Assembly (NCBI GenBank): GCA_965197405.1
Contig: OZ240206.1
Coordinates: 1,116,001 to 1,180,000, forward strand
DNA: 64,000 bases
Origin: G965197405 sp965197405
GTDB taxonomy: Bacteria > Chloroflexota > Dehalococcoidia > Lucifugimonadales > JAGWBF01
Direction of reading: 5' to 3'
The first letter of the stretch is position 1. Each line of letters opens with the position of its first letter. This document shows, one piece after another, positions 1 to 7,226 of the stretch. The translations under genes were made by a program, and so were the position numbers. The notes under the pieces were generated by a model, which did not search any database, was not told the DNA's origin, and saw only the letters and a list, made by a program, of their open reading frames with translations.

Positions 1-750
1 TACCTCCACATCGCCAACGACGTCGCTTACCTCGCCGATAGCGACGACTCGGTGGTTATGAAGTACACCCTGGACGGCAAGCCCCTCCAGGTGTTGGGGC
101 GTCGCGGCGTGCATTCGGACACGGGGACTGAAGAGTATGGCGGTCTGGTCACGAGGTCCGCCGGTCCTTTCAACCACCCTACCAAGCTGGTCCCCTCACC
201 CTCGGGAGACCTGTACGTTTCCGACGGGGAACGCAACAGCCGGGTGCACCGCTTCTCCGGTGACGGCACACTGATCGCCTCCTGGGGCGAGCCGGGCAAG
301 GCCGGCCCCAGCCAGTTACACATGCCCCACGGCATACTGGTTGACCGGGATGGGCGGGTCTACGTGTGCGACCGTGAGAATAGTCTCATCCAGGTCTTCT
401 CCCCTGATGGGCAGCACATCACAAGCTGGAGCGATATACGGCCTCCTTGTGACATCGTTGCCGACAAGTATGGCGTCTTCTACGTCTGCCAGCTCGCGTT
501 CAACGCTACGCACCGCTACGAGGGTTATCCGGCGCCGGTGGGGACAGGCAGCGCTCTACGGGACTCCGCCGGTAGGCGCACGGTGCTCCCCGGCGGTGAG
601 CCCCAGGTGAGCGTGCTGGACAGAGAGGGGAACGTTCTGGCCCGCTGGAACTCTCCCTCGGCCCACGGGCTGTGCGTGGACTCTCGCGGGGATATTTACC
701 TCGCAGTGCAGGATAACCGGACCGTGGACAAGTACGTTCGCGAGGGCTAG
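1..750 (+). CDS. NHL-repeat protein, 5'-truncated
   Basis: The reading frame is open from base 1 and ends at TAG 748-750, so the gene begins upstream of the window. The visible 249 residues contain repeated blades of the NHL beta-propeller type, for example GDLYVSDGERNSRVHRFSG, GRVYVCDRENSLIQVFSPDG and GDIYLAVQDNRTVDKYV, each with the pattern of a Tyr/Val-rich strand, an Asp-Arg/Asn-Asn-Arg turn and a closing Phe. The layout resembles the peptidyl-alpha-hydroxyglycine alpha-amidating lyase-like group, whose bacterial members are often secreted, but the N-terminus is outside the window and no catalytic function can be assigned. A GTG at 52 could act as a start but leaves out an in-frame propeller strand (residues like YLHIANDVAYLAD), so I prefer the truncated reading. 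Confidence 0.85.
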   Translation, partial: YLHIANDVAYLADSDDSVVMKYTLDGKPLQVLGRRGVHSDTGTEEYGGLVTRSAGPFNHPTKLVPSPSGDLYVSDGERNSRVHRFSGDGTLIASWGEPGKAGPSQLHMPHGILVDRDGRVYVCDRENSLIQVFSPDGQHITSWSDIRPPCDIVADKYGVFYVCQLAFNATHRYEGYPAPVGTGSALRDSAGRRTVLPGGEPQVSVLDREGNVLARWNSPSAHGLCVDSRGDIYLAVQDNRTVDKYVREG

Positions 751-803
751 CCCGCGCGGTATGAGGGGCCGCGAAGGACGGAGCAAGGGGGGAGATTCAG
801 GGC

Positions 804-961
804 CAGGGTCTTTCAATTCTCACGCTAGGTAAATACAGGCCCCCGCCGCGTGTCATTCCTCGCGCAGCGAGGAATCTAAAAATGCTTGGATAGCAGCACG
901 CCTAAGAAGGCAAGGACTTTAGACCCCTCGCTCCGCTCGGGGTGACAATTGAAAGGCCTTG
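804..961 (+). repeat. Family A MITE-like repeat, copy 1
   Basis: The element runs from CAGGGTCTTTCAATT to AATTGAAAGGCCTTG, giving imperfect terminal inverted repeats. Inside are two hairpins, GTCATTCC...GGAAT and ACCCC...GGGGT, each with a GAGCG-nAGCGA type loop, separated by a spacer. It fills most of the 751-1054 gap. A nearly identical copy lies at 31263-31420. Confidence 0.85.
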
Positions 962-1002
962 AGATTCGGAGCAGGCGAGATGCCTTTCTCTAGGGGAATG
1001 GG

Positions 1003-1008
1003 TATAAT
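1003..1008 (+). promoter_or_regulatory. Candidate -10 box for the small membrane gene
   Basis: A perfect TATAAT lies 47 bases upstream of the ATG at 1055, just after family A repeat copy 1. The sequence 17 bases upstream is a poor -35 match, so this is only a candidate. Confidence 0.35.
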
Positions 1009-1054
1009 GTACGGGAAGCGCTGGCTTGAGCGAACCTACACTAGGAGGCGGCAT

Positions 1055-1273
1055 ATGCGGAGAAGAGACAAAATGTTCTCGGGGAAGAGCAACCCGATAT
1101 GGGACATGGGCTCGCTAATCAGTGGCTCGGTGGTGGTTGGACTCGCCTTTGCCTTTGGCGGCCCGTTTATCACAGTGCTAATCGTCCTAGCTTCCATCGT
1201 CTACGGCGCAATTTTCATGCTGAATCTCCTGACGCCCAAAAGCCAGCGAAAAGACCTCCTGAAGTGGGGATGA
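1055..1273 (+). CDS. Small membrane protein, unknown
   Basis: This is a 72-residue protein. The ATG at 1055 is chosen because AGGAGG lies at 1043-1048, six bases upstream; the frame is open further upstream, but no better start is visible. The N-terminus is very basic (MRRRDKM), followed by about 45 hydrophobic residues that can form two short transmembrane helices (around residues 20-38 and 42-60), and then a basic tail ending KSQRKDLLKWG. The positive-inside rule suggests that both ends are cytoplasmic. It stands alone between a family A repeat and the convergent NYN-domain gene. I do not recognise the family. Confidence 0.65.
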   Translation: MRRRDKMFSGKSNPIWDMGSLISGSVVVGLAFAFGGPFITVLIVLASIVYGAIFMLNLLTPKSQRKDLLKWG

Positions 1274-1296
1274 CCACCGCGCGGCCCCACGAGGGT

Positions 1297-2256
1297 TCAC
1301 TCAGCGTCATCACGCAGGAGGATGCTATTGCCCTGCCGTGACCACCGGGCTTGCAGGAGGGCGCTGGCGTCCAGAAGCCCCTGCAAATTCTTGTAGCGTG
1401 AGGCGCTGACCTTGGAGACGCCCAGCACCTTTGCAGCCTCGGCAGCTGCCTTGGAGCCGGCGATTGGCTTGCCCGGTATCTTGGACCAGGCAGAGTCTAT
1501 TCCCGAGTCCCATGCCTCCACAACTACGGAAGCTACAGGCTCCCTGGGTTGTACGGGCTTCTGGCTCTGTCCTCCGGCAAGCTCCACCAACACGTCCCCA
1601 CGCCCTCGCGGCCTGTTCAGCTTCACCAGAGGAGAAGAGGACAGGAACTGGGTGAAAGCCTTGTGCCCCAGGGCTCTGAAATCGAAGCTGGGGTCCATGC
1701 GCAGCATCGTATTGTGAAGCGCGGCCGCCACAACCTGGTCCGACTCTCCCGTTGACGCCCTCACCGCACGCTCCAGCAGAGATTGGCCTTGCTCTTTCAA
1801 GACGGAGTGGTCCTGGGCCGTGGGCTTGCCCTCGTCCAGGTAATAGACGTACCTGTCGCAAGATTGCACGAGGCCCTGGGAGACCACTCCCCGGCGGCCC
1901 GCCCCGATAACCATCTTGCCCGCAGCCCGCAGGGTGCTCACAAGCGGGACGAAATCCGTATCCGATGAGACGATGACGAAGGTATCTATAGGGGAGCGGT
2001 GCAGCAAGTCAATGGCGTCTATCGCCAGACAGATGTCGCTGGCGTTCTTACCGGAGTTGGAGGTACGGAAGTAGTGTTTCGCCTCTATGCCTAGCTCCAG
2101 CATCTGTTGACCTTTGGTTGACGTCTTGGACCAATCGGCATAGGCCCGCTTGATAATGATACGCCCAACTTCGGAAAGCTGGTCGAACAGGGTGTGGATA
2201 GATCCCAGTCCCACGTTCTCGTAGTCAATCAGCACCCCTATCTGCCTCTCCGCCAA
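1297..2256 (-). CDS. NYN-domain nuclease-like protein with OST-HTH domain
   Basis: The protein has 319 residues and starts at TTG 2256, with GGAGGTG six bases upstream. Residues about 5-150 form an NYN (LabA/DUF88) PIN-like domain. The acidic positions of the fold are present: LIDYENV near residue 11, KNASDICLAIDAI near 70 and VSSDTDF near 98. NYN domains are usually Mg-dependent ribonucleases. Residues about 165-230 (LERAVRAS to LVKLNRPRGRGDVLVEL) fit an OST-HTH/LOTUS fold, an RNA-binding module often joined to NYN. The C-terminal 80 residues contain a helix-turn-helix-like stretch (AAEAAKVLGVSKVSASRYKN) of unclear role. A cytoplasmic RNA-processing or RNA-decay role is inference. A short degenerate copy of this gene lies at 4870-4916. 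Confidence 0.85.
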   Translation of the reverse strand: MAERQIGVLIDYENVGLGSIHTLFDQLSEVGRIIIKRAYADWSKTSTKGQQMLELGIEAKHYFRTSNSGKNASDICLAIDAIDLLHRSPIDTFVIVSSDTDFVPLVSTLRAAGKMVIGAGRRGVVSQGLVQSCDRYVYYLDEGKPTAQDHSVLKEQGQSLLERAVRASTGESDQVVAAALHNTMLRMDPSFDFRALGHKAFTQFLSSSPLVKLNRPRGRGDVLVELAGGQSQKPVQPREPVASVVVEAWDSGIDSAWSKIPGKPIAGSKAAAEAAKVLGVSKVSASRYKNLQGLLDASALLQARWSRQGNSILLRDDAE

Positions 2257-2385
2257 CCGACACCTCCGAAGGGCTGTTTCTCTGTTCCTGGAAGGGACTC
2301 TAAGCGCCCGGTGTTTTCAGGGGCGCACCGCCACCCCAAAGGTATTCTATTTCCGGAAAAAGGTCAAGCGGGCCGATGACGTGAC

Positions 2386-2567
2386 CAAGGCCTTTCAATT
2401 GTCACCCCCTGTTCAAGCCAGGGGCAGGCTCCGAGCGGAGCGAGGGGTCTAATGTCCTTGCCTTCTTAGGCGTGCTGCTATCCAAGCATTTCAAATTCCT
2501 CGCTGCGCTCGGAATGACACGCGGCGGGGACCTGTATTCACCTGGCGTCGAGAATTAAAAGACCCTG
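2386..2567 (-). repeat. Family A MITE-like repeat, copy 2
   Basis: This copy runs in the opposite orientation to copy 1, from AAGGCCTTTCAATT to AATTAAAAGACCCTG. About 23 extra bases (near 2408-2430) lie inside the CACCCC hairpin arm. Together with the adjacent terminator it accounts for most of the 2257-2662 gap. Confidence 0.8.
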
Positions 2568-2590
2568 ATGGCGTGACATGGGGATGTCAC

Positions 2591-2630
2591 AAAAATAGGG
2601 GGCGAGATGCTCTGGTGCATCTCGCCCCCT
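2591..2630 (-). terminator. Rho-independent terminator of first SBP gene
   Basis: On the minus strand a perfect 14-bp stem (AGGGGGCGAGATGC with GCATCTCGCCCCCT, 2597-2610 and 2617-2630) with a six-base loop is followed by TATTTTTG. It lies 33 bases after the stop of the gene at 2663. A near copy lies after the paralogue, at 4921-4954. Confidence 0.9.
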
Positions 2631-2662
2631 GTAGCCTAGCGCCGGATGACGGCAGCTAGCGG

Positions 2663-4663
2663 CTACGGCTCGTCGTAGTAGTCCGTCAAGAACTCGTGGT
2701 CGTGCTTCAGCGAGGTGTACAGGCTGAAGTGGGGCACGAACTTACCACGCTCCGTCTTGATTTTCTTGTTCACTATCTGCGTCAGGACAGGCCACGCGTA
2801 CCCAATCACGCCCGTCTCTCCCTCCAGCACACGCCTCTGCATGGCGTAGACCAGCTCCCTCCGCTTGTCCGGGTCCAGCTCCTGGCTCTGGAGCTTCCAC
2901 AGCCTCTCGACCTCCGCGTCCACACCGTGGGACCAGTTCTTCCCACACTCCGGCGGGCAGTTGTCCCCCAGGAAGGCCGCGGGGAAGGAGTCGTCCGGGT
3001 CGGGAATCATGTTCGCCCTCCCAAGGGCCACCATCTGGTGCTTACCGGACCGGGCCTCATCCACCCCGGAGGTGTAGTCCGTGGTCTTGAGGTCCATGTC
3101 AACGGGCAGCCCGAACTGTCTGAACTGCTCCTTCACCACCTGCCCCATGTCGGTGAAGTGAAGAATGGCGGGCAGCGTGAAGGTGACCTTCATGGGGTCG
3201 TCGTCCGTATAGCCGGCCTCGTTCAGCAGCCTTATCGCCTCGTCAATGTCCTCCTGGGGCTTGCTGCCGTCCGGGTTCTGCCGGAACCCGGGGTACGTCA
3301 GTACCTCATCGAGAGGAATTGCATAGGGGCTACCAGGGTCAACCGGCACGCCCACGTGCCATCTGCCGGACCCCAGCCCCTCCACTAGCTCGTGGCGGTC
3401 GAGGGCCAGGAAGAAGGCCTTCCTCACATTCACGTCATTGAAGGGCGGTATCTGCGTGTTCAGGCCCCACTCCGCAATCCACGCCCCGTCGAGCCAGAAT
3501 ATGTCGTGCCTGCTCATGAACTCTTCATCTTCCATGAGCCTCAGGTTGTCTTCCACGCTCAGCTGGTTGATCGCATCCATGCTCATCAGGATACGCTCCG
3601 TCCGGTACGCCGCTATCTCCGTGCCAGGGTCCACTATGTAGAAGGTGTGGAACCCGTCCCAGTAGGGCTTCCCCTCCTTCCAGTACAGCGGGTTCTTCTC
3701 GAACCTCGAGCTCACCCCGTGCTGGTTCTCCACCGCTATGAACGGCCCGGAACCTACCTGGTTCTCCTCGAAGAGCTCGAGCCTTACCTCTTCTTCGCCC
3801 AGGGTGCCGCCCTTGGAGAGCAGGTAGTGCTCGGGCAGTATCTTCTGGTAGTCCGTCGCGGCGAAGGGAATGAAGGTCGGCGACGGGTACTCTATGACCA
3901 CCTGCACCGTGTACTGGTCTATCTTCGTTATCCCGTTCTCCGTTATCAGGTTCCTCAGCCTTCCCGTCATCGGCCTGGGCTTCCCGTCCAGGTTTATACG
4001 CTCCAGGCTGTACACCACGTCGTCCGCATCCAGGGGCTCGCCGTCGGACCACTGCACGCCCTTGCGGATGTGGAAGGTGAAGGTCACACCGTCGTCGGCC
4101 ATCTCCCAGGTCTCGGCTATGTCTCCCATTATGTCCCCGTCGAAGTAGGCCCTGTTGTTCAGCGGATTGAACTCCACCAGCTGGCTGTACATGGGGCCAA
4201 TCACCTGTATGTCCTCCAGGTACACCGCAGCGTGGGGGTCCCACGTGCTGGGCGCACCGGTGGCTGACTCGGTGGGGATGACCCCGCCGTACACCGGCGA
4301 AAGTTTGGTTTCCACGACCGCCGCCTGGCGGGTCGGGGTGGGCAGCGCCGTCGCGAGGGGCGCAACGGTGGCATCGGGCGCCATCGCCGCAGTCGTGGCG
4401 GTGGCTTCAGGGGCCATTGCCGTCGCATCGGGCGCCATCGCCGCAGTCGTTGCGGTGGCTTCAGGGGCCATTGCCGTCGCTTCGGGGGACATTGCCGTCG
4501 CTTCAGGGGACATCGCCGTCGCTTCGGGCGACATTGCCGTCGCCTCGGGGGCGGGGGCCGGTGGCGTGTCCTCGTCTCCTCCGCAGGCCACGGCTACTAT
4601 CAGGACCACGGCCAAGGGGAGAAAGATAAGCCACCTGGGGTTGAGTATCCCGCGATATGCCAT
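2663..4663 (-). CDS. ABC transporter substrate-binding lipoprotein, family 5 (copy 1)
   Basis: This 666-residue extracytoplasmic solute receptor belongs to the peptide/nickel/oligopeptide type (SBP_bac_5). A lipoprotein signal with a hydrophobic core and lipobox VAVAC puts the lipidated Cys at residue 27. Residues about 37-100 are low-complexity tandem heptads (SPEATAM, APEATAT) that probably tether the domain to the surface. The binding domain then follows from about residue 125, with family landmarks such as LVEFNPLNNRAYFDGDI, FTFHIRKGVQWSDGEPLDADDV and a YPGFRQNPDG segment. The ATG at 4663 has GGAGG seven bases upstream. No permease or ATPase genes are adjacent, so the partner transporter must be elsewhere. 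It is about 90% identical by eye to the next gene. The substrate is unknown. Confidence 0.93.
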   Translation of the reverse strand: MAYRGILNPRWLIFLPLAVVLIVAVACGGDEDTPPAPAPEATAMSPEATAMSPEATAMSPEATAMAPEATATTAAMAPDATAMAPEATATTAAMAPDATVAPLATALPTPTRQAAVVETKLSPVYGGVIPTESATGAPSTWDPHAAVYLEDIQVIGPMYSQLVEFNPLNNRAYFDGDIMGDIAETWEMADDGVTFTFHIRKGVQWSDGEPLDADDVVYSLERINLDGKPRPMTGRLRNLITENGITKIDQYTVQVVIEYPSPTFIPFAATDYQKILPEHYLLSKGGTLGEEEVRLELFEENQVGSGPFIAVENQHGVSSRFEKNPLYWKEGKPYWDGFHTFYIVDPGTEIAAYRTERILMSMDAINQLSVEDNLRLMEDEEFMSRHDIFWLDGAWIAEWGLNTQIPPFNDVNVRKAFFLALDRHELVEGLGSGRWHVGVPVDPGSPYAIPLDEVLTYPGFRQNPDGSKPQEDIDEAIRLLNEAGYTDDDPMKVTFTLPAILHFTDMGQVVKEQFRQFGLPVDMDLKTTDYTSGVDEARSGKHQMVALGRANMIPDPDDSFPAAFLGDNCPPECGKNWSHGVDAEVERLWKLQSQELDPDKRRELVYAMQRRVLEGETGVIGYAWPVLTQIVNKKIKTERGKFVPHFSLYTSLKHDHEFLTDYYDEP
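4360..4555 (-). repeat. In-frame 21-bp tandem repeats in SBP copy 1
   Basis: Repeated 21-bp units encode the heptads SPEATAM and APEATAT/APDATAM directly after the lipidated N-terminus. Unit number and order differ from the paralogue at 6684-6888, showing that the array has changed length since the duplication. Confidence 0.85.
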
Positions 4664-4732
4664 GTCTGCACCTCCGTATCTTTGCCTTGGGTAGGCCGTC
4701 CTTGACCCGTCTTGTCCGAGGTTGCCCCACAG

Positions 4733-4760
4733 GGTATCAGACTTCCTTCGATTTTGTCAA
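4733..4760 (-). promoter_or_regulatory. Promoter of SBP copy 1
   Basis: On the minus strand a perfect -35 TTGACA (4755-4760) is followed by a 16-base spacer and GATACC (4733-4738). The same arrangement, TTGACA-N16-GATACT, stands upstream of the paralogue at 7120-7147, which supports function. Confidence 0.75.
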
Positions 4761-4779
4761 CAGAACATATTGCAAATAT

Positions 4780-4806
4780 TTTCACAAATATTGTTATTTG
4801 TTTCAC
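4780..4806 (-). promoter_or_regulatory. Tandem GTGAAA operator-like sites upstream of SBP copy 1
   Basis: TTTCAC at 4780-4785 and 4801-4806 (GTGAAA on the coding strand) are exactly 21 bp apart, two helical turns, in an AT-rich block 20 bp beyond the -35 box. The pair and its spacing are conserved at 7169-7195 upstream of the paralogue. This is a possible activator site; the regulator is unknown. Confidence 0.45.
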
Positions 4807-4869
4807 GATGATGTCTGAATTCGTATAGTACGACTGGAATTCTTATCATAATCAGAGGTGCGTAACCAA

Positions 4870-4916
4870 CGCTTCGCCTCTATGCCTAGCTTCAATATCT
4901 GCTGATCTTTAGATAA
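4870..4916 (-). pseudogene. Remnant of an NYN gene copy
   Basis: About 47 bases match the interior of the NYN gene (near 2077-2123) in the same orientation, with a run of 19 identical bases (4873-4891) and roughly 80% identity after that. The match encodes the stretch around LELGIEAK. It sits next to the terminator of SBP copy 2, just as the intact NYN gene lies downstream of SBP copy 1, so the duplicated unit probably once included both genes. Confidence 0.6.
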
Positions 4917-4920
4917 AGAT

Positions 4921-4954
4921 AGGGGGCGAGATGTACCAGAGCATCTCGCCCCCT
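4921..4954 (-). terminator. Terminator-like hairpin of second SBP gene
   Basis: The stem AGGGGGCGAGAT/ATCTCGCCCCCT is a near copy of the hairpin at 2597-2630 and lies 32 bases after the stop at 4987. The following minus-strand sequence, ATCTTTATCT, is a weaker U-tract than in copy 1, so termination may be less efficient. Confidence 0.7.
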
Positions 4955-4986
4955 GTAGCCTAGCGCCGGATGAGGGTAGCTAGTAG

Positions 4987-6999
4987 CTACGGCTCGTCAT
5001 AGTAGTCCGTCAAGAACTCGTGGTCGTGCTTCAGCGACGTGTACAGGCTGAAGTGGGGCACGAACTTACCACGCTCCGTCTTGATTTTCTTGTTCACTAT
5101 CTGCGTCAGGACAGGCCATCCGTACCCGACCACGCCCGTCTCCCCTTCCAGCACACGCCTCTGCATATCGTAGACCAGCTCCCTCCGCTTGTCCGGGTCC
5201 AGCTCCCGGCTCTGGAGCTTCCACAGCCTCTCGACCTCCGCGTCCACACCGTGGGACCAGTTCTTCCCGCACTCGGGCGGGCAGTTGTCCCCCAGGAAGG
5301 CCGCAGGGAAGGAGTCGTCCGGGTCGGGAATCATGTTCGCCCTTCCAAAGGCCACCATCTGGTGCTTACCGGACCGGGCCTCATCCACCCCGGAGGTGTA
5401 GTCCGTGCTCTTGAGGGTCATCTCGACGGGCAGACCGAACTGCCTGAACTGCTCCTTCACCACCTGCCCCATATCGTTGAAGTGGACGATAGCAGGCAGC
5501 GTGAAGGTGACCTTCATGGGGTCGTCGTCCGTATAGCCGGCCTCGTTCAGCAGCCTTATCGCCTCGTCAATGTCCTCCTGGGGCTTGGTGCCGTCCGGGT
5601 TCTGCCGGAACCCAGGGTACGTCAGTACCTCCTCGAGAGGAAGCGCATAGGGGCTGCCCGGGTCAACCGGCACGCCCATGTACCACTCGCCAGACCCCAG
5701 ACCTTCCACAATCTCGTGGCGGTCGAGGGCCAGGAAGAAGGCCTTCCTTACATTCACGTCATTGAAGGGCGGTATCTGCGTGTTCAGCCCCCACTCACCA
5801 AGCCAGGCAGCGTTCAACCAGAAGATGTCATGCCTGCTCATGAACTCTTCATCTTCCATGAGCCTCAGGTTGTCATCCACGCTCAGCTGGTTCACCGCAT
5901 CCATGCTCATCAGGATGCGCTCCGTCCGGTACGCCGCTATCTCCGTCCCAGGGTCCACTATGTAGAAGGTGTGGAACCCGTCCCAGTAGGGCTTCCCCTC
6001 TTTCCAGTACAAGGGGTTCTTCTCGAACCTCGAGCTCACCCCGTGCTGGTTCTCCACCGCTATGAACGGCCCGGAACCTACCTGGTTCTCCTCGAAGAGA
6101 TGTAGCTGCACCTCCTCCTCGCCTAGGGTGCCGCCCTTCGAGAGCAGGTAGTGCTCGGGCAGTATCTTCTGGTAGTCCGTCGCGGCGAAGGGAATGAATG
6201 TCGGCGACGCGTACTCTATGACCACCTGCACCGTATACTGGTCTATCTTCGTTATCCCATCCGCAGTTATCAGGTTCCTGAGCCTTCCCGTCATCGGCCT
6301 GGGCTTCCCGTCCAGGTTTATACGCTCCAGGCTGTACACCACGTCATCCGCATCCAGGGGCTCGCCGTCGGACCACTGCACGCCCTTGCGGATGTGGAAG
6401 GTGAAGGTCACGCCGTCGTCGGCCATCTCCCAGCTCTCCGCTATGTCCCCCATTATGTCCCCGTCGAAGTAGGCCCTGTTGTTCAGCGGGTTGAACTCCA
6501 CCAGCTGGCTGTACATGGGGCCAATCACCTGTATGTCCTCCAGGTACACCGCAGCGTGGGGGTCCCACGTGCTGGGCGCACCGGTGGCCGACTCCGTGGG
6601 GATGACCCCGCCGTACACCGGCGAAAGTTTCGTTTCCACGGCTGCAGCCTGGCGGGTCGGGGTGGGCAGCGCCGTCGCGAGGGGCGCAACGGTGGCATCG
6701 GGCGCCATCGCCGCAGTCGTCGCGGTGGCTTCAGGCCCCATCGCCGCAGTCGTCGCCGTCGATTCGGGGACCATCGCCGCAGTCGTCGCGGTGGCTTCAG
6801 GGGCCATTGCCGTCGCTTCGGGTGACATTGCCGTCGCTTCAGGGGACATCGCCGTCGCTTCGGGCGACATTGCCGTCGCCTCGGGGGCAGAAGCCGTTGG
6901 CGTGTTCTCGTCTCCTCCGCAGGCCACGGCTATTACCAGGACCACGGCCAGGGGGAGGAAGATGAGCCACCTGGGGTTGAGTATCCCGCGATATGCCAT
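4987..6999 (-). CDS. ABC transporter substrate-binding lipoprotein, family 5 (copy 2)
   Basis: This 670-residue paralogue of the gene at 2663 is a peptide-type solute receptor with the same lipobox (VIAVAC, Cys 27), a heptad linker and an SBP_bac_5 domain. The ATG at 6999 is chosen because the same GGAGGTGCAGAC leader precedes both copies. The frame is open 15 codons further upstream, but there it runs through the leader. Differences cluster in the heptad linker and in scattered surface positions (for example residues after FWLN and the YMGVPVDPGSPYALPLEE region), so ligand specificity may have diverged slightly. The two copies repeat with a period of about 2.33 kb including promoter and terminator, which is a tandem duplication. 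Confidence 0.93.
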   Translation of the reverse strand: MAYRGILNPRWLIFLPLAVVLVIAVACGGDENTPTASAPEATAMSPEATAMSPEATAMSPEATAMAPEATATTAAMVPESTATTAAMGPEATATTAAMAPDATVAPLATALPTPTRQAAAVETKLSPVYGGVIPTESATGAPSTWDPHAAVYLEDIQVIGPMYSQLVEFNPLNNRAYFDGDIMGDIAESWEMADDGVTFTFHIRKGVQWSDGEPLDADDVVYSLERINLDGKPRPMTGRLRNLITADGITKIDQYTVQVVIEYASPTFIPFAATDYQKILPEHYLLSKGGTLGEEEVQLHLFEENQVGSGPFIAVENQHGVSSRFEKNPLYWKEGKPYWDGFHTFYIVDPGTEIAAYRTERILMSMDAVNQLSVDDNLRLMEDEEFMSRHDIFWLNAAWLGEWGLNTQIPPFNDVNVRKAFFLALDRHEIVEGLGSGEWYMGVPVDPGSPYALPLEEVLTYPGFRQNPDGTKPQEDIDEAIRLLNEAGYTDDDPMKVTFTLPAIVHFNDMGQVVKEQFRQFGLPVEMTLKSTDYTSGVDEARSGKHQMVAFGRANMIPDPDDSFPAAFLGDNCPPECGKNWSHGVDAEVERLWKLQSRELDPDKRRELVYDMQRRVLEGETGVVGYGWPVLTQIVNKKIKTERGKFVPHFSLYTSLKHDHEFLTDYYDEP
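6684..6888 (-). repeat. In-frame 21-bp tandem repeats in SBP copy 2
   Basis: Heptad-encoding repeats (SPEATAM and the variant TTAAM-containing units) match those of copy 1 but differ in order and number, including VPESTATTAAM and GPEATATTAAM units absent from copy 1. Confidence 0.85.
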
Positions 7000-7119
7000 G
7001 TCTGCACCTCCATGTGTTGTTGAGGTTGCCTTCGGTCTATCCATAGCACTTTGACTGTCAGGCCGGCGACACCTGATGATTGGGCCAGCCTTAACCCGAC
7101 TATTTGAATTGCCCCACAG

Positions 7120-7147
7120 AGTATCAGATTCTCATTGATTTTGTCAA
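7120..7147 (-). promoter_or_regulatory. Promoter of SBP copy 2
   Basis: TTGACA (7142-7147 on the minus strand), a 16-base spacer and GATACT (7120-7125) match the promoter of copy 1 in both boxes and spacing. Confidence 0.75.
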
Positions 7148-7168
7148 TAGATTATATATTGATAATAT

Positions 7169-7195
7169 TTTCACAATTATTGTTATTTATTTCAC
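7169..7195 (-). promoter_or_regulatory. Tandem GTGAAA operator-like sites upstream of SBP copy 2
   Basis: TTTCAC at 7169-7174 and 7190-7195 are again 21 bp apart and lie 22 bp beyond the -35 box. The intervening ATTGTTATT core is also shared with the block at 4780-4806. Confidence 0.45.
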
Positions 7196-7226
7196 GATAA
7201 AGCTATAATTCGTACACATACGGGTA

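Noticed and set aside
2663..7044. Long plus-strand frames opposite the two receptor genes (for example 3392-4267 and 5020-6105)
   Set aside because: They are antisense shadows of high-GC coding sequence, have no ribosome sites and encode low-complexity Val/His/Leu-rich products.
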